Origin: Alicyclobacillus_A sp963788285
GTDB lineage: Bacteria > Bacillota > Bacilli > Alicyclobacillales > Alicyclobacillaceae
NCBI GenBank assembly: GCA_963788285.1
Contig: CAWBGB010000014.1
Location: 186,001 to 250,000, forward strand
Reading direction: 5' to 3'
Length of the DNA: 64,000 nt
Shown here one piece after another: positions 26,289 through 35,200 of the stretch. Within the stretch, counting starts at the first letter, position 1, and each line of letters begins with the position of its first letter. The translations under genes and the position numbers were made by a program. The notes beneath the pieces are model-generated. The model worked only from the letters and a program-made list of their open reading frames with translations, did not search any database and was not told the origin of the DNA.

Positions 26289-28352
26289 CTACGGTGTTCT
26301 CAACTTATAATACAGCGTACGCACAGAGATACCCAGACGTCTCGCGGCTTCCGCTTTGCTCCCGCCGACTTCGCTAAGAACGCGCTCAATCACCGACTTC
26401 TCGACCTGCTGAACAATCTGTTGCAACGTGCCGCTTTTGGGCACGAAATGCCCATCTCCTGGCGTCAATACCGCGCTACCTAGTTGCGGCTTCAACACCG
26501 GCAAGTGATACGCTTCCAAACAGGTTTCTTGATATCCCATGCGAATCATCGCTCGACCGATGGTGTTTTCAAGTTCGCGAACATTGCCTGGCCAGTCGTA
26601 GCTGCTCAGCACATCCACCGCATCCTTCGATATGCTTGTAACGTTGCGTCCGAAGGCCTGGTTCTGCCGAAAGATGATGTGCATGGCCAGAGATTCTAAG
26701 TCCTCCAAGCGGTACCGAAGTGGTGGAATCACAATGGGTACTACATTAAGTCGGTAGTACAGGTCCTCGCGAAACTTTCCCGCCGCGACCGCCTGCTCCA
26801 GGTTTACGTGTGTGGCTGCAATCACGCGCACATCAACCGGGATCGGCTTCGTTCCACCGACGCGCATAATTTCCCGCTCCTGCAAAGCACGAAGCAATTT
26901 CGCCTGGGTCGCCACACTCATTTCCCCAATTTCATCGAGAAACAGCGTACCGCCGGAAGCTTCTTCAAAGAGGCCTCGCTTGCCGCCGCGTTTCGCACCC
27001 GTGAACGCACCGTCTTCATACCCGAACAGTTCGCTTTCGAGTAACGTCTCCGACAACGCGGCACAGTTCACGCGAACGAACGGATTGTATTTCCGGTCGC
27101 TCTCATTGTGAATGGCATGCGCGAACAACTCCTTGCCGGTGCCGGACTCCCCCCGCAACAAGACCGTTGCCGGTGTCTGTGCGGCCTTCCGTGCTTGGTC
27201 CACTGCCAACAGCATGGCTGAACTTCTTCCTACAATCTCAGCGAATGTGTACTTCGCGTGCATGGTGCGGATTAGCTTTTTGGCCTTATCCAGTTCTTCC
27301 GTGAGCCGCTTGATTTCTGACACGTCATGAATCACGCCGACACTGCCACGCAGCTCCCCGCCGACCAGAATGGGCGCCACGTCAACCAGTACTTCGCGGC
27401 GAGCCGGGCCGACTTTCATCGGCACACCCTTCACGGGCTTTCGTGTGCGTAAAACCTGCATGTGCATGCTTTCGCCTTCTGCGATATCGACGTCCGCAGG
27501 CTTGTTCAGGACTTGGTCTGGCGTGAGCCCCGTCAAACGAGTGTACGCCGCATTGATAAGCAGTCCGCGGCCGTGCTGGTCTACCACCGAAATGGCATCC
27601 TGCGTGGACTGAATCACTGCCTCTAGCATCGTCTGCACTTCTCGCAAGTTGGTCACTTCCGCAGCCAGTTTCCGCAATTCTGTGACATCCCGAAACATGG
27701 CGATGGCGCCCATCATCTCGTGCGACTCATTGTACACGGGCACGCAACTCGTGATGACTTCCACGTCACCCACGCGCTGTACCTGATGCAATACTTCCTC
27801 GCCCGTTTCCAACACGTGCAGCAGTCGAGAATTCGGTATCAGATCCTCTACGTGCATCCCGTACGCTGCCTCCACGGGGACGCCGAGGATGCGCTCTGCC
27901 GCTGCATTGTACAGCGTAATGCAGCCATCCTTGCCTATCCCAATCATCGCGTCATGCGTGGCATTGAGCACCAATTGCAGGTTTCGCTGGCGGGCCTCCA
28001 GCTCATGAATCAGGTGGACTTTGTCCTCGATGAGGATCATGAAAAACTTCAAATCCACGCCGGAGACCACTGTGACATCTGGCGCCAATTCTCGCAATGT
28101 CTGATAGACTTGTGGATCTCCGGTGACTTCGAGGATGACGTCAACAGGCTTGCCGCCGTATGCGGGCACGACAGAACGATAGTCCGATTCCGTAGGTATG
28201 TCGTATCGCCTCGCCAAATGCATACCAGGCGCAGTCTCGAGAACGTCGACCACACACAGAACGGTCAATTTCGGATGTCCAATCAGCGCTTGCAACAGCT
28301 TGGTACCACCTTGTCCAGCGCCCACAATCACCACGTTGATCAAGCGGTTCAC
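26289..28352 (-). CDS. bkdR: Sigma-54-dependent transcriptional activator BkdR
   Basis: This 687-residue enhancer-binding protein has these domains: an N-terminal Rossmann-like domain with GAGQGGTKLL (1-115), two PAS domains (about 125-235 and 245-350), an AAA+ domain (about 370-605) with Walker A GESGTGKE, the sigma-54 contact loop GAFTGA and Walker B GGTLFLDEIGE, and a C-terminal Fis-type helix-turn-helix (KAEAARRLGISVRTLYYKL). It should drive the bkd operon from the promoter at 26143 in response to branched-chain amino or keto acids, sensed perhaps by the PAS or Rossmann part. ATG 28352 opens the frame. Confidence 0.94.
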   Translation of the reverse strand: MNRLINVVIVGAGQGGTKLLQALIGHPKLTVLCVVDVLETAPGMHLARRYDIPTESDYRSVVPAYGGKPVDVILEVTGDPQVYQTLRELAPDVTVVSGVDLKFFMILIEDKVHLIHELEARQRNLQLVLNATHDAMIGIGKDGCITLYNAAAERILGVPVEAAYGMHVEDLIPNSRLLHVLETGEEVLHQVQRVGDVEVITSCVPVYNESHEMMGAIAMFRDVTELRKLAAEVTNLREVQTMLEAVIQSTQDAISVVDQHGRGLLINAAYTRLTGLTPDQVLNKPADVDIAEGESMHMQVLRTRKPVKGVPMKVGPARREVLVDVAPILVGGELRGSVGVIHDVSEIKRLTEELDKAKKLIRTMHAKYTFAEIVGRSSAMLLAVDQARKAAQTPATVLLRGESGTGKELFAHAIHNESDRKYNPFVRVNCAALSETLLESELFGYEDGAFTGAKRGGKRGLFEEASGGTLFLDEIGEMSVATQAKLLRALQEREIMRVGGTKPIPVDVRVIAATHVNLEQAVAAGKFREDLYYRLNVVPIVIPPLRYRLEDLESLAMHIIFRQNQAFGRNVTSISKDAVDVLSSYDWPGNVRELENTIGRAMIRMGYQETCLEAYHLPVLKPQLGSAVLTPGDGHFVPKSGTLQQIVQQVEKSVIERVLSEVGGSKAEAARRLGISVRTLYYKLRTP

Positions 28353-28507
28353 CCTTTCCCACTCGCCATTGTACCATCCCTGTTCCTTGACGCACAGAGA
28401 CGCGGTCCGCAGAAAACGTTGGCTGTGTTATGATGCTATACTAGCGAGACTAGCATCGATGCGGAAGGATTCGAAAATGAAAAACTTGGTAGGGAATTCT
28501 CATTGGG

Positions 28508-28744
28508 GTGTTTTTCGTCGCGGGGGAAGGTCTGAACCTGTTTCGCACGCACATTGAATGGTATCTTGCATCTGGCAGCGCGAGCGACGCACTGTGGGCC
28601 GGGTTCGGACTTCTGCTCGGTTTGACTACAACCGCCTTCTTGGGCGGATACATTTACCATCGCGATAAGAAACGCGGGAAGTTGAAGCGAGAAGGTTGGC
28701 GCGGACGGCCTGTTCCCAAAAAACACAGACCGTCCCGCGACTAG
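28508..28744 (+). CDS. Small membrane protein of unknown function
   Basis: A 78-residue frame on the plus strand encodes a membrane helix (ALWAGFGLLLGLTTTAFLGG, about residues 28-47) followed by a strongly basic tail (YHRDKKRGKLKREGW). The start is uncertain: GTG 28508 has only a distant AGGGA, and no better ATG, GTG or TTG follows the GGGGGAAGG stretch. Charge distribution and the well-formed helix suggest a real gene, convergent with moaC. I recognise no family. Confidence 0.5.
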   Translation: MFFVAGEGLNLFRTHIEWYLASGSASDALWAGFGLLLGLTTTAFLGGYIYHRDKKRGKLKREGWRGRPVPKKHRPSRD

Positions 28745-28765
28745 ACCTTCGTGTTCACGCGTCAT

Positions 28766-29287
28766 TCAGAACACCCTCGGAGTGTCGGTAGCACTGACAT
28801 CGAATACGCCGCTGGTGCCCCCCGACTTTCGGATCAAGCGGACGTCCCGAATGGACATTCGCCGATCGATTGCCTTACACATGTCGTAGATAGTCAACCC
28901 GGCCACCGTACAAGCCGTGAGGGCCTCCATTTCCACGCCTGTTTGGTGCGTCGTCTTCGCGGTAGCGACAATGCGCAAGCACGCTTTGTCGCCATCGTTT
29001 CCATTGACCCACTCCGTCACCACTCGGACATTTGACAATGGGACCGGGTGGCACAATGGAATCAATTCCGCCGTCCTTTTGGCTGCCATGATGCCTGCGA
29101 GTTCTGCAACTTGGATGACATCCCCCTTGGCTACGTGCCTGTCTTCAATGGCGCGCCGCGTTTCAGACTGCATCCACACAAGCGCTTCAGCCACGGCCTC
29201 ACGCACGGTTGCGGTTTTTTTGGAAACGTCTACCATCTGAGGTCTACCCGTCTCATCGAAGTGTGTGAGCCCACTTCGGTGTGTCAT
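28766..29287 (-). CDS. moaC: Cyclic pyranopterin monophosphate synthase
   Basis: MoaC converts the MoaA product into cyclic pyranopterin monophosphate, the first stable intermediate of molybdenum cofactor synthesis. The 173-residue protein has the family landmarks MVDVSKKTATVREAVAEA, IPLCHPVPLSNV and the catalytic-region GVEMEALTACTVAGLTIYDM followed by KAIDR. ATG 29287 follows AAGGAGG. No other moa or moe gene is nearby, so it appears as a lone gene. Confidence 0.95.
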   Translation of the reverse strand: MTHRSGLTHFDETGRPQMVDVSKKTATVREAVAEALVWMQSETRRAIEDRHVAKGDVIQVAELAGIMAAKRTAELIPLCHPVPLSNVRVVTEWVNGNDGDKACLRIVATAKTTHQTGVEMEALTACTVAGLTIYDMCKAIDRRMSIRDVRLIRKSGGTSGVFDVSATDTPRVF

Positions 29288-29349
29288 CAAACCGCCTCCT
29301 TCGTCTGGCGCCTTCATTCAGCATACCACGGGATTCACCATCCACATCC

Positions 29350-30336
29350 CTACATTGTGGAGCGCCAGCGAATGACGCCCTCTTTTGTCTCAAACGCCTC
29401 AATTTTTCCGTCCGCCGCGAGCCAATCCAGGAATCCCAACGTCTCCGACATAATCAGCGAAAGTTGATTCAAATGCCGAGGAAAGTACTTCACTGCGATG
29501 TCAAATGCGGTTGAGTTCGGTGCCTCGACAACCAGTTCATAGAACTGCAACTGGCGACGCTCTTGATCTGCCAGTCTGCTCCGTATCAAGTCTCTCGGCC
29601 CCTCAAACGGATCCCCGTGGCCTGGGTAGACTGTCGCCAGCTTCATGCGTGCCAACGCTTGCAAATTGGCTCGGTACTGAATCAGACTCTTGGTTCGAGT
29701 TGCTACCCTCCCTTCGGCAGCATCCAGCGTTGGCTCGATAAATGCATTGGAAGACACGTGGGGCAGCAACTGGTCTCCCGTCAAAATGTCTCCCGTCTCT
29801 CGATTCCACAACGCGAGTGCCGCCTGCGCATGTCCAGGAACGTGCAGCACCTCGAACATAGGAAACCACGGCAACGTTTGGCCAGGCTGCAGCTCCACGT
29901 CAACTACCGACCGGTCGTTCCATTTTTGTAACAAGAATAGATCCCGTTTGGCACGAGCCATCAAGTCCTCGGGAACACCCATGGAAGCGTACAGCGATTC
30001 AAAGAACGCAGCACGGTAGTGATCCCACTCTCCACCCGGCGTTAACCACGTTTGCACACCCTTCAAAGCGTAGACAGGCACACCCCGCGATTGAAAAAGT
30101 GATGTCAACCCCACGTGATCCACGTGCCCATGCGTTAAAACAAGCGCGGTGACATCTTCAGGCTGAAGCCCATGTCTGGCCAAGGACGCCAGCAAGGCTT
30201 TGCGCGCCGGCTCATAGTTCGGTCCGCAGTCGACGAGTACCCTCGTGTCGTTGCCGAGCATCAGATACGCGTTGACAGAACCGACTGGAAACGGTGTCTG
30301 CAGTTCAATCCGGACGATTTCCGGGTGGGTGAACAT
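29350..30336 (-). CDS. MBL-fold metallohydrolase
   Basis: This metallo-beta-lactamase-fold hydrolase of 328 residues has the zinc motif THGHVDHVG (residues about 68-76), further ligands HVPGHAQAA and GDQLLPH, and VYPGHGDPF near residue 230. A C-terminal helical extension resembles the winged-helix tail of glyoxalase-II-like and LACTB2-type proteins. The substrate cannot be predicted. ATG 30336 is the likely start but has a poor ribosome site; the region just upstream is the tail of a corA remnant, and alternative GTG or ATG codons lie 6-18 bases upstream. Confidence 0.85.
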   Translation of the reverse strand: MFTHPEIVRIELQTPFPVGSVNAYLMLGNDTRVLVDCGPNYEPARKALLASLARHGLQPEDVTALVLTHGHVDHVGLTSLFQSRGVPVYALKGVQTWLTPGGEWDHYRAAFFESLYASMGVPEDLMARAKRDLFLLQKWNDRSVVDVELQPGQTLPWFPMFEVLHVPGHAQAALALWNRETGDILTGDQLLPHVSSNAFIEPTLDAAEGRVATRTKSLIQYRANLQALARMKLATVYPGHGDPFEGPRDLIRSRLADQERRQLQFYELVVEAPNSTAFDIAVKYFPRHLNQLSLIMSETLGFLDWLAADGKIEAFETKEGVIRWRSTM

Positions 30337-30344
30337 TCTCACGA

Positions 30345-30925
30345 CTACCACCATCCTCTTTTCTTGAAGTACATGGCCAACCCCACAGCGACGGCGATCC
30401 TCAGGCACCACAAATACAGGTAGCCGTATTTCCAGCTGATCCAGATATGTAGTGAAAGTTCGTGCCGTACCCCCCGATAATGAATGACACCGGGAGAAAA
30501 ATGCTACTGAAAATCGTAAGAGTTTTCATGACTTCGTTCATACGGTTTCCTCGCTGCGCGATCTGCAGTCAAGGAGCCCGTTGAGGCTATCACGAATGGC
30601 GTTAAACGCGTCTACTACCCTGGATATGTGGTCATACACGTCCAGGAAGTAAATCTGGTGAGACTCCTCCGTGTAGGGCGCATGCCGATGACGTTTCTGC
30701 CTTCCGACGAAACCCTCCGGACTTTGTGAACCTTCCGCTTCAGGCGAAAGATGGTGAGCGCGAGGTCCGTGCGCGTGTTGTGAAGCACTTGGCGCTTGAG
30801 ATAGTCCAGCCGTTCCTCCAACTCGTCTCGCGACGAGACTTCTGAAATCGAACCATGCGTGTTCACTTCTTCCCTCTCATGATACCGGACGAAGGTCTTT
30901 CCGCCAATGATCTCACCTCGTTTCC
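30345..30925 (-). pseudogene. corA: Decayed corA-type magnesium transporter gene
   Basis: CorA fragments appear in successive frames of the minus strand. Near 30900 there is EIIGGKTFVRYHERE; next SRDELEERLDYLKRQVLH and IFRLKRKVHKVRRVS; after a frameshift YTEESHQIYFLDVYDH with SRVVDAFNAIRDSL; after another shift NRMNEVMKTLTIFSSIFLPV with YGTNF; and after a third the last membrane segment ending MYFKKRGWW and a TAG at 30345-30347. The selectivity motif GMN is changed to GTN. At least three frameshifts and in-frame losses of soluble-domain sequence make it non-functional. The N-terminal half is largely gone. Confidence 0.85.
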
Positions 30926-31017
30926 CTGTCCAAACAACGAACTATGCGTCTGTAGACGGGCACGCCCGCCTGATCACCACGTCCGTGGATGTAAAAAGAC
31001 GAAACAATATGGGACCC

Positions 31018-31800
31018 TTAACGGCGCAATCCACCGCTGCGCCTTCTATTGGTCAGCAAATGCTTCACACTTGCAATGCTTGTCGCCCAAAACAGGCTAC
31101 TTGTGATGGCCTGCGACAAGCCAAAGTATAAGTACAGCGGAGTACCGTGAATTTCTACGTCATAAAAAAGCGGCTTGTCCATGTCTATCAAGTTGAGTGG
31201 TTGATGGAAAATGGAATACCGAACATATGTCCAAAACGGCAACCATTGATGGTACAACATGTCACACAAGTGATACCAGATAAAAAATGGTCCGGACAAC
31301 ACCGCTGCATTGGGCTGTATGAGCAACATGGCGGCATCCACAAGGAGTATCGACACAGGGACATACCACTTGATGTTGACAACACGGGCCAGCGCTCGAA
31401 ACATGAAGCTGACGATAGCCGTTGCAACAACAGGCATCGAAAACAACACCAACATCACAATATACAGCTTATAATGTCTTCTCTTTCCGGATTTTGGAAT
31501 GTGGTGGTCAGGTACTTCTTGTACTCTTGATACCTCTTGTACTCTTGATACCTCTTGTACTCTTGATACCTCTTGTACTCTTGATACCTCTTGTACTTTT
31601 GGTACCTCTTGTACTTTTGGTACCTCTTGTACTTTCATGATGGTGCATTCGGCCGCCGATTTTTCAAACTCTTTACGGGTAAACAACCGTGTAAACAGTT
31701 GGTCATCGCGCGTATCAAACCCGTCCAAGTCCAAAAGTTTGATGTTCAATTCTTTTTCCCACTCATGAATGGTTTTCTTTGTGTGTCCCAAGACGCTCAC
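31018..31800 (-). CDS. Membrane protein with seven VQEV(P/S)(K/R) hexapeptide repeats
   Basis: This 260-residue protein of unknown family has three parts. Residues 1-55 are a charged region (IHEWEKELNIKLLDLDGFDT, then LFTRLFTRKEFEKSAAECTI). Residues 57-98 are seven tandem hexapeptides VQEVPK or VQEVSR. Residues 99-260 are membrane-associated, with about three or four hydrophobic helices (YIVMLVLFSMPVVATAIVSF first) and a basic C-terminus. The repeat block is encoded by an 18-bp tandem repeat. No function can be assigned; it lies alone between the corA remnant and the divergent GH18 gene. Confidence 0.6.
   Translation of the reverse strand: MSVLGHTKKTIHEWEKELNIKLLDLDGFDTRDDQLFTRLFTRKEFEKSAAECTIMKVQEVPKVQEVPKVQEVSRVQEVSRVQEVSRVQEVSRVQEVPDHHIPKSGKRRHYKLYIVMLVLFSMPVVATAIVSFMFRALARVVNIKWYVPVSILLVDAAMLLIQPNAAVLSGPFFIWYHLCDMLYHQWLPFWTYVRYSIFHQPLNLIDMDKPLFYDVEIHGTPLYLYFGLSQAITSSLFWATSIASVKHLLTNRRRSGGLRR
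31507..31632 (-). repeat. 18-bp tandem repeat, seven units, inside a coding region
   Basis: Units read GTACAAGAGGTATCAAGA or close variants on the minus strand; the outer copies differ by a few bases (GTACCA or CCAAAA ends). The period is a multiple of three, so gain or loss of units would change protein length but not frame. The central four copies are nearly identical, as expected for recent slippage. Confidence 0.9.
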
Positions 31801-32005
31801 CCCATAACGCCATTTTACTACGACGAAAGGCTGACGTCTTAATAGTAAGTTATTTCCAGATCAGTGAAACCAATCAAGTGGCGCGTTGCAAATTCCTCCG
31901 GTAAAACCGGGCATGACATTCTTCTATTCTACAAATTCAATTCATAGTCTAGTTGTGAACCGACCATCAAAGAAAGTTGAACCCGTCTTCGAAAGGAGCC
32001 GCAGC

Positions 32006-33337
32006 ATGCACTACCACACTCCGTCTGCTCTACTTCGCTGGTTTGCTGCCGTCGTCGGAATGATTGTCATCGCCGCAGGTTGTCTGGGCAGCCTGCTATT
32101 ACTGTATGGAGGAGGTTCCTGGCAGTCCGCGGCGCAAATGGAGGCGACAAGTCTTGCGTCATTGGAGGTCAGTGAGCTGGTGGGAACGCCCAATTATCAA
32201 AAATCTGATGATGCTGAGCATTACTCACTGCTTGAAGCCGTTTCCACTGCCCTGAAGTTACCATTGGCCGATCCGCAAGGCATGTTGGCAGCGCAGTTGC
32301 CGATCACAGGTCCAGCCGTCGGTACGAGCTCAGATACACAAGGCAGTCTTTTTCAGTCACTCTCGACATGGGAGCAATCGACAAATAAACTGGCCCTCGG
32401 TTGGATGCCCTACGACACGCCTTCGCGAACCATCCATATGATTCAAGACAATCCGGGGATCAGCGTCATCAGTCCGGACTGGTTGTCAGTCGCGTCACAA
32501 GACGGTACCCTGACCGACCATACGCAGGCCAGCGTAGTCAACTACGCGCATAGTCACAAGATTAAAGTGTGGGCGATGTTCGATAACCAGTTCAGCGCTG
32601 GACTCACGCACGCCGTACTGAGTCAACCGGGTCACCGTGCACGCTTGGTGCAAGCCGTGGCAAACACTGTGAAACAAGGTCATTTGGATGGAGTCAACGT
32701 TGACTTTGAAAACATTCCCTCGGACGACCAGCAAAACTTCACGGCGTTTATAAAAGAACTGAGCCAAGCGCTTCATCCGATAGGTGCTCAACTTTCGGTA
32801 GACATCACGCCAGACATTGTCTACCTCAAGGATGATGCTGCGTACTTTCACGCGGGACTCGCACAATACTGCGACTACGTGATTTTAATGGCCTATGACG
32901 AGCACTGGGAAAACGATCCCACACCGGGTCCGGTCGCCGATGTACCGTGGGTCACCGAATCCGTGGATGACCTGTTGTCTACGGGCGTACCCGCGGACAA
33001 GCTGATTCTCGGTATTCCGTTTTACGCCAGGTTTTGGTATGTGCACGAAGACGGCAGCGTCACCAGTGAATCGATTGCCGCGCCAGACGTAAACACAGTG
33101 TTGACGGACCACAACGCCAAAGGGCAGTGGGACAACAAATTGGGGGTCATGTACGTGAAGTACCCCAAGCCGGACGGGTACGAGGTCGGGTGGTACGAGA
33201 CGGACACAACGATGCAGCGCAAACTCGACCTTGTTAACAACCTTGGGTTGCCGGGAGTGGCGATTTGGTCGCTGAACTTGTCCAACACTGAAACGTGGAA
33301 TTCCATGATTCAATCCCTCCGCCAAAGCGTTTCATAG
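32006..33337 (+). CDS. GH18-family glycosyl hydrolase (spore-cortex/chitinase-like)
   Basis: This 443-residue protein starts with a membrane anchor or uncleaved signal (AAVVGMIVIAAGCLGSLLLL, about residues 13-32) and an extracytoplasmic linker. A glycosyl hydrolase family 18 barrel follows from about residue 125. The catalytic motif DGVNVDFENI retains the acid Glu and the preceding Asp of DxxDxDxE, and VILMAYDEHW and PFYARFW are typical of YaaH/YdhD-like enzymes that act on N-acetylglucosamine polymers such as peptidoglycan. ATG 32006 follows AAGGAG; the frame extends 40 codons upstream without a ribosome site. The substrate is not shown. Confidence 0.85.
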   Translation: MHYHTPSALLRWFAAVVGMIVIAAGCLGSLLLLYGGGSWQSAAQMEATSLASLEVSELVGTPNYQKSDDAEHYSLLEAVSTALKLPLADPQGMLAAQLPITGPAVGTSSDTQGSLFQSLSTWEQSTNKLALGWMPYDTPSRTIHMIQDNPGISVISPDWLSVASQDGTLTDHTQASVVNYAHSHKIKVWAMFDNQFSAGLTHAVLSQPGHRARLVQAVANTVKQGHLDGVNVDFENIPSDDQQNFTAFIKELSQALHPIGAQLSVDITPDIVYLKDDAAYFHAGLAQYCDYVILMAYDEHWENDPTPGPVADVPWVTESVDDLLSTGVPADKLILGIPFYARFWYVHEDGSVTSESIAAPDVNTVLTDHNAKGQWDNKLGVMYVKYPKPDGYEVGWYETDTTMQRKLDLVNNLGLPGVAIWSLNLSNTETWNSMIQSLRQSVS

Positions 33338-33358
33338 CATGAATGGGAGGTGTCTGGC

Positions 33359-33844
33359 GTGGACAAGATCCTGTTTTCCTTCGCAGCATGCACGATGGCC
33401 GCGTACGTCACGCTGTGGATATTTCGCCCAGATCTTGCTGCCGAAGGACTGGAGACCACCGCCGAAATGTTGGTTCAAGCGCTTCCCTGGCTTGTTGTGT
33501 CGATGTTTGCGGCCGGCTTGTTATCCCAGTTCTTCCACGTCCACATCGTAGCACGCTGGCTCGGGCGCCAGACGGGGATTGGCGGCATTCTGCTGGGTGC
33601 AGTGTTCGGTGTGCTGGGCACTGGATCGCGCTGGGCGATGTACCCGTTGGCAGCAGGACTATTGGCTGCCAACTCCAGTCCAGGAGCGGTCTTTGCATTT
33701 GTCACGTCGTGGCAGCTGGTCTCCCTACTGCGCTTGCCTGCAGAGGTCCCGTTCTATGGTCCGGAGTTCACCGTCGTGCGCATGATGGTTTCGATATTTA
33801 TCGCGGTCTGCGGTGGCATCCTCGTCAATCGTATCATGCATTAG
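33359..33844 (+). CDS. Small permease, half-size YraQ/ArsP-like membrane protein
   Basis: This 161-residue hydrophobic protein has about four membrane helices and the pattern LPWLVVSMFAAGLLSQF, ARWLGR, GILLGAVFGVLGTGSRWAMY and SPGAVFAFVTSWQLVSL. It resembles one half of permeases of the ArsP/YraQ family, which usually show two such halves. GTG 33359 has GGGAGG 8 bases upstream, better than the first GTG at 33350. It starts 21 bases after the GH18 gene and is probably co-transcribed. The transported substrate is unknown. Confidence 0.65.
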   Translation: MDKILFSFAACTMAAYVTLWIFRPDLAAEGLETTAEMLVQALPWLVVSMFAAGLLSQFFHVHIVARWLGRQTGIGGILLGAVFGVLGTGSRWAMYPLAAGLLAANSSPGAVFAFVTSWQLVSLLRLPAEVPFYGPEFTVVRMMVSIFIAVCGGILVNRIMH

Positions 33845-33924
33845 CCGGTACCCTGGTCAACACAAACCATCCACCCACGCCCCCCGGACGCATCCACACG
33901 TAGAGGGTCAAAAAACGCACGATG

Positions 33925-34077
33925 TCAACGTTGGCTCAAGTCGTGAACGCGGGACTGCAGCGCTTCGAGTTCGCGTTGAATGCGCGTCTGCCGCCGCAGG
34001 ATGGACATCACATAACCGAGTGTACCCACTCAAACAATCAAAGTCACCGCCCACAAATATCCCAGGTGCTGAACCAC
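33925..34077 (-). pseudogene. ccmD: ccmD-like gene with in-frame stop
   Basis: From GTG 34077 the minus strand encodes a short membrane helix start (MVQHLGYLWAVTLIV), then an in-frame TGA at 34030-34032, then VGTLGYVMSILRRQTRIQRE and a coiled-coil-like tail ending at TGA 33925. Without the stop this would be a roughly 50-residue single-span protein with a basic cytoplasmic tail, the layout of CcmD, and it follows the ccmC remnant by two bases. The nonsense codon and the state of its neighbours mark it as a pseudogene. Confidence 0.7.
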
Positions 34078-34078
34078 T

Positions 34079-34587
34079 CTACATTCCTCCTTCGTCTCTG
34101 GACAATTCCCTGCTGGCCTGGCGGAGTTGGAAGAGGCACAGCCGCAGGAACTCCGATTTTGCCCGTATGTACAGCAGCAACCCGTAGATCAACAAAACAC
34201 CACAAAGCTAAACATCAATGTAAACGCCATCGAGCGTGGCATTTGAAAACCGGAGCCGTTCATTAAGTCTGGGTGAATCGAGCGCCAAAGTCGTACCGAC
34301 AAATGGATCACCGGTACGTCGGCAAAGGCGACGATGGCGTAAATTGAAGAAACCAAGGCTCTCCGCTCTAACCCAGAAACGGTGCCACGCAACAAAGTAT
34401 AGCCAATAAACAAAAACGAGAGGATGAGCGTGGTCGTCAGCCGCGGATCCCAGGTCCACCAGGTGTTCCAAATCGGCTTCGCCCAGAGCATCCCAGTGAC
34501 CAATGTGATGGACGTGTAAACCGGCCCAATCTCCACTGACGAAAGTGAAATGACATCCCATTTGATCTGCCTGAAGATCCCCTCAAT
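34079..34587 (-). pseudogene. ccmC: ccmC remnant (haem exporter C), 5' part missing and frameshifted
   Basis: The C-terminal two thirds of CcmC are readable on the minus strand: IKWDVISLSSVEIGPVYTSI, then the tryptophan-rich haem-handling motif WNTWWTWDPRLTT, then FADVPVIHLSVRLWRSIHPD with the conserved His. A frameshift near 34195 breaks the last membrane helix; the other frame continues LLIYGLLLYIRAKSEF to a TAG at 34079. The N-terminal helices are absent, and the reading runs straight out of the ccmF remnant at about 34586 in another frame, which indicates a deletion that joined two genes. Confidence 0.85.
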
Positions 34588-35150
34588 GCGTACGCGAAGG
34601 GCACCGAAAATCCAATGAATCTGAGATACACGTTGACGGGATGCACTGTCATGCCTGGGTTTTGAAGCAGTGGGTTGAGTCCGTTTAGAGGCATTGGGCT
34701 TTCCAGCGTCTGAAACGGAACTGTGAGAAAGTTAATCACGAGCGTGTAAAACAGAGTGATGCACGTCAAGATCAGTGCCACCCACGGCAACATGCGTTCG
34801 CTGTCGTCGTGACGTGTAAACACGACCACGGCTCCGTACAGCGTCAAAATGAGGCACCAGAAGAGCAGCGACCCAGCGTTGCCACCCCAAAACGCGGCAA
34901 TTCGATAGATAATAGGCAGCCCTTGTCCTGTATACTCAGCCACGTAGGGAAACCAGTTGTTCTCCGTGACGAGCAACCAAATCAGGCACAATGACCCCAA
35001 AAGGGCGGCCGCCAACTGTGCGACCATGCACCTCCACCGCCGAATGGCTTCCGTATTGCGCCGGATGGCGGCAATGTGAACGGTGATGCTGATACAAACA
35101 ACGACAAGCAGTGTTCGGATGGCTGCTTGTCCCAGTGTTCCGACAATCAC
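34584..35150 (-). pseudogene. ccmF: ccmF remnant (cytochrome c haem lyase), N-terminal part only
   Basis: About 189 residues of CcmF are intact in one frame on the minus strand: FPYVAEYTGQGLPIIYRIAA, FWGGNAGSLLFWCLIL and ESPMPLNGLNPLLQNPGMTV followed by HPVNVYLRFIGFSVPFAYAL. A complete CcmF has 600 or more residues, with the WWD domain after this point. Here the sequence passes at about 34586 into ccmC sequence in a different frame. System I uses CcmF with CcmH to attach haem to apocytochrome c; this copy cannot do so. Confidence 0.88.
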
Positions 35151-35200
35151 AACGAAACCTCCCCAAGGAGCGGCACCACCAAGGGCATTTCTGGCACCCG

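Noticed and set aside
31507..31632. Possible CRISPR array
   Set aside because: Units are directly adjacent 18-mers without unique spacers and lie in frame inside a protein-coding gene.
31422..31768. Plus-strand open frames through the repeat region (for example repeated CTLDTS units)
   Set aside because: They are the antisense of the 18-bp tandem repeat; the minus-strand protein has sensible membrane helices and composition.
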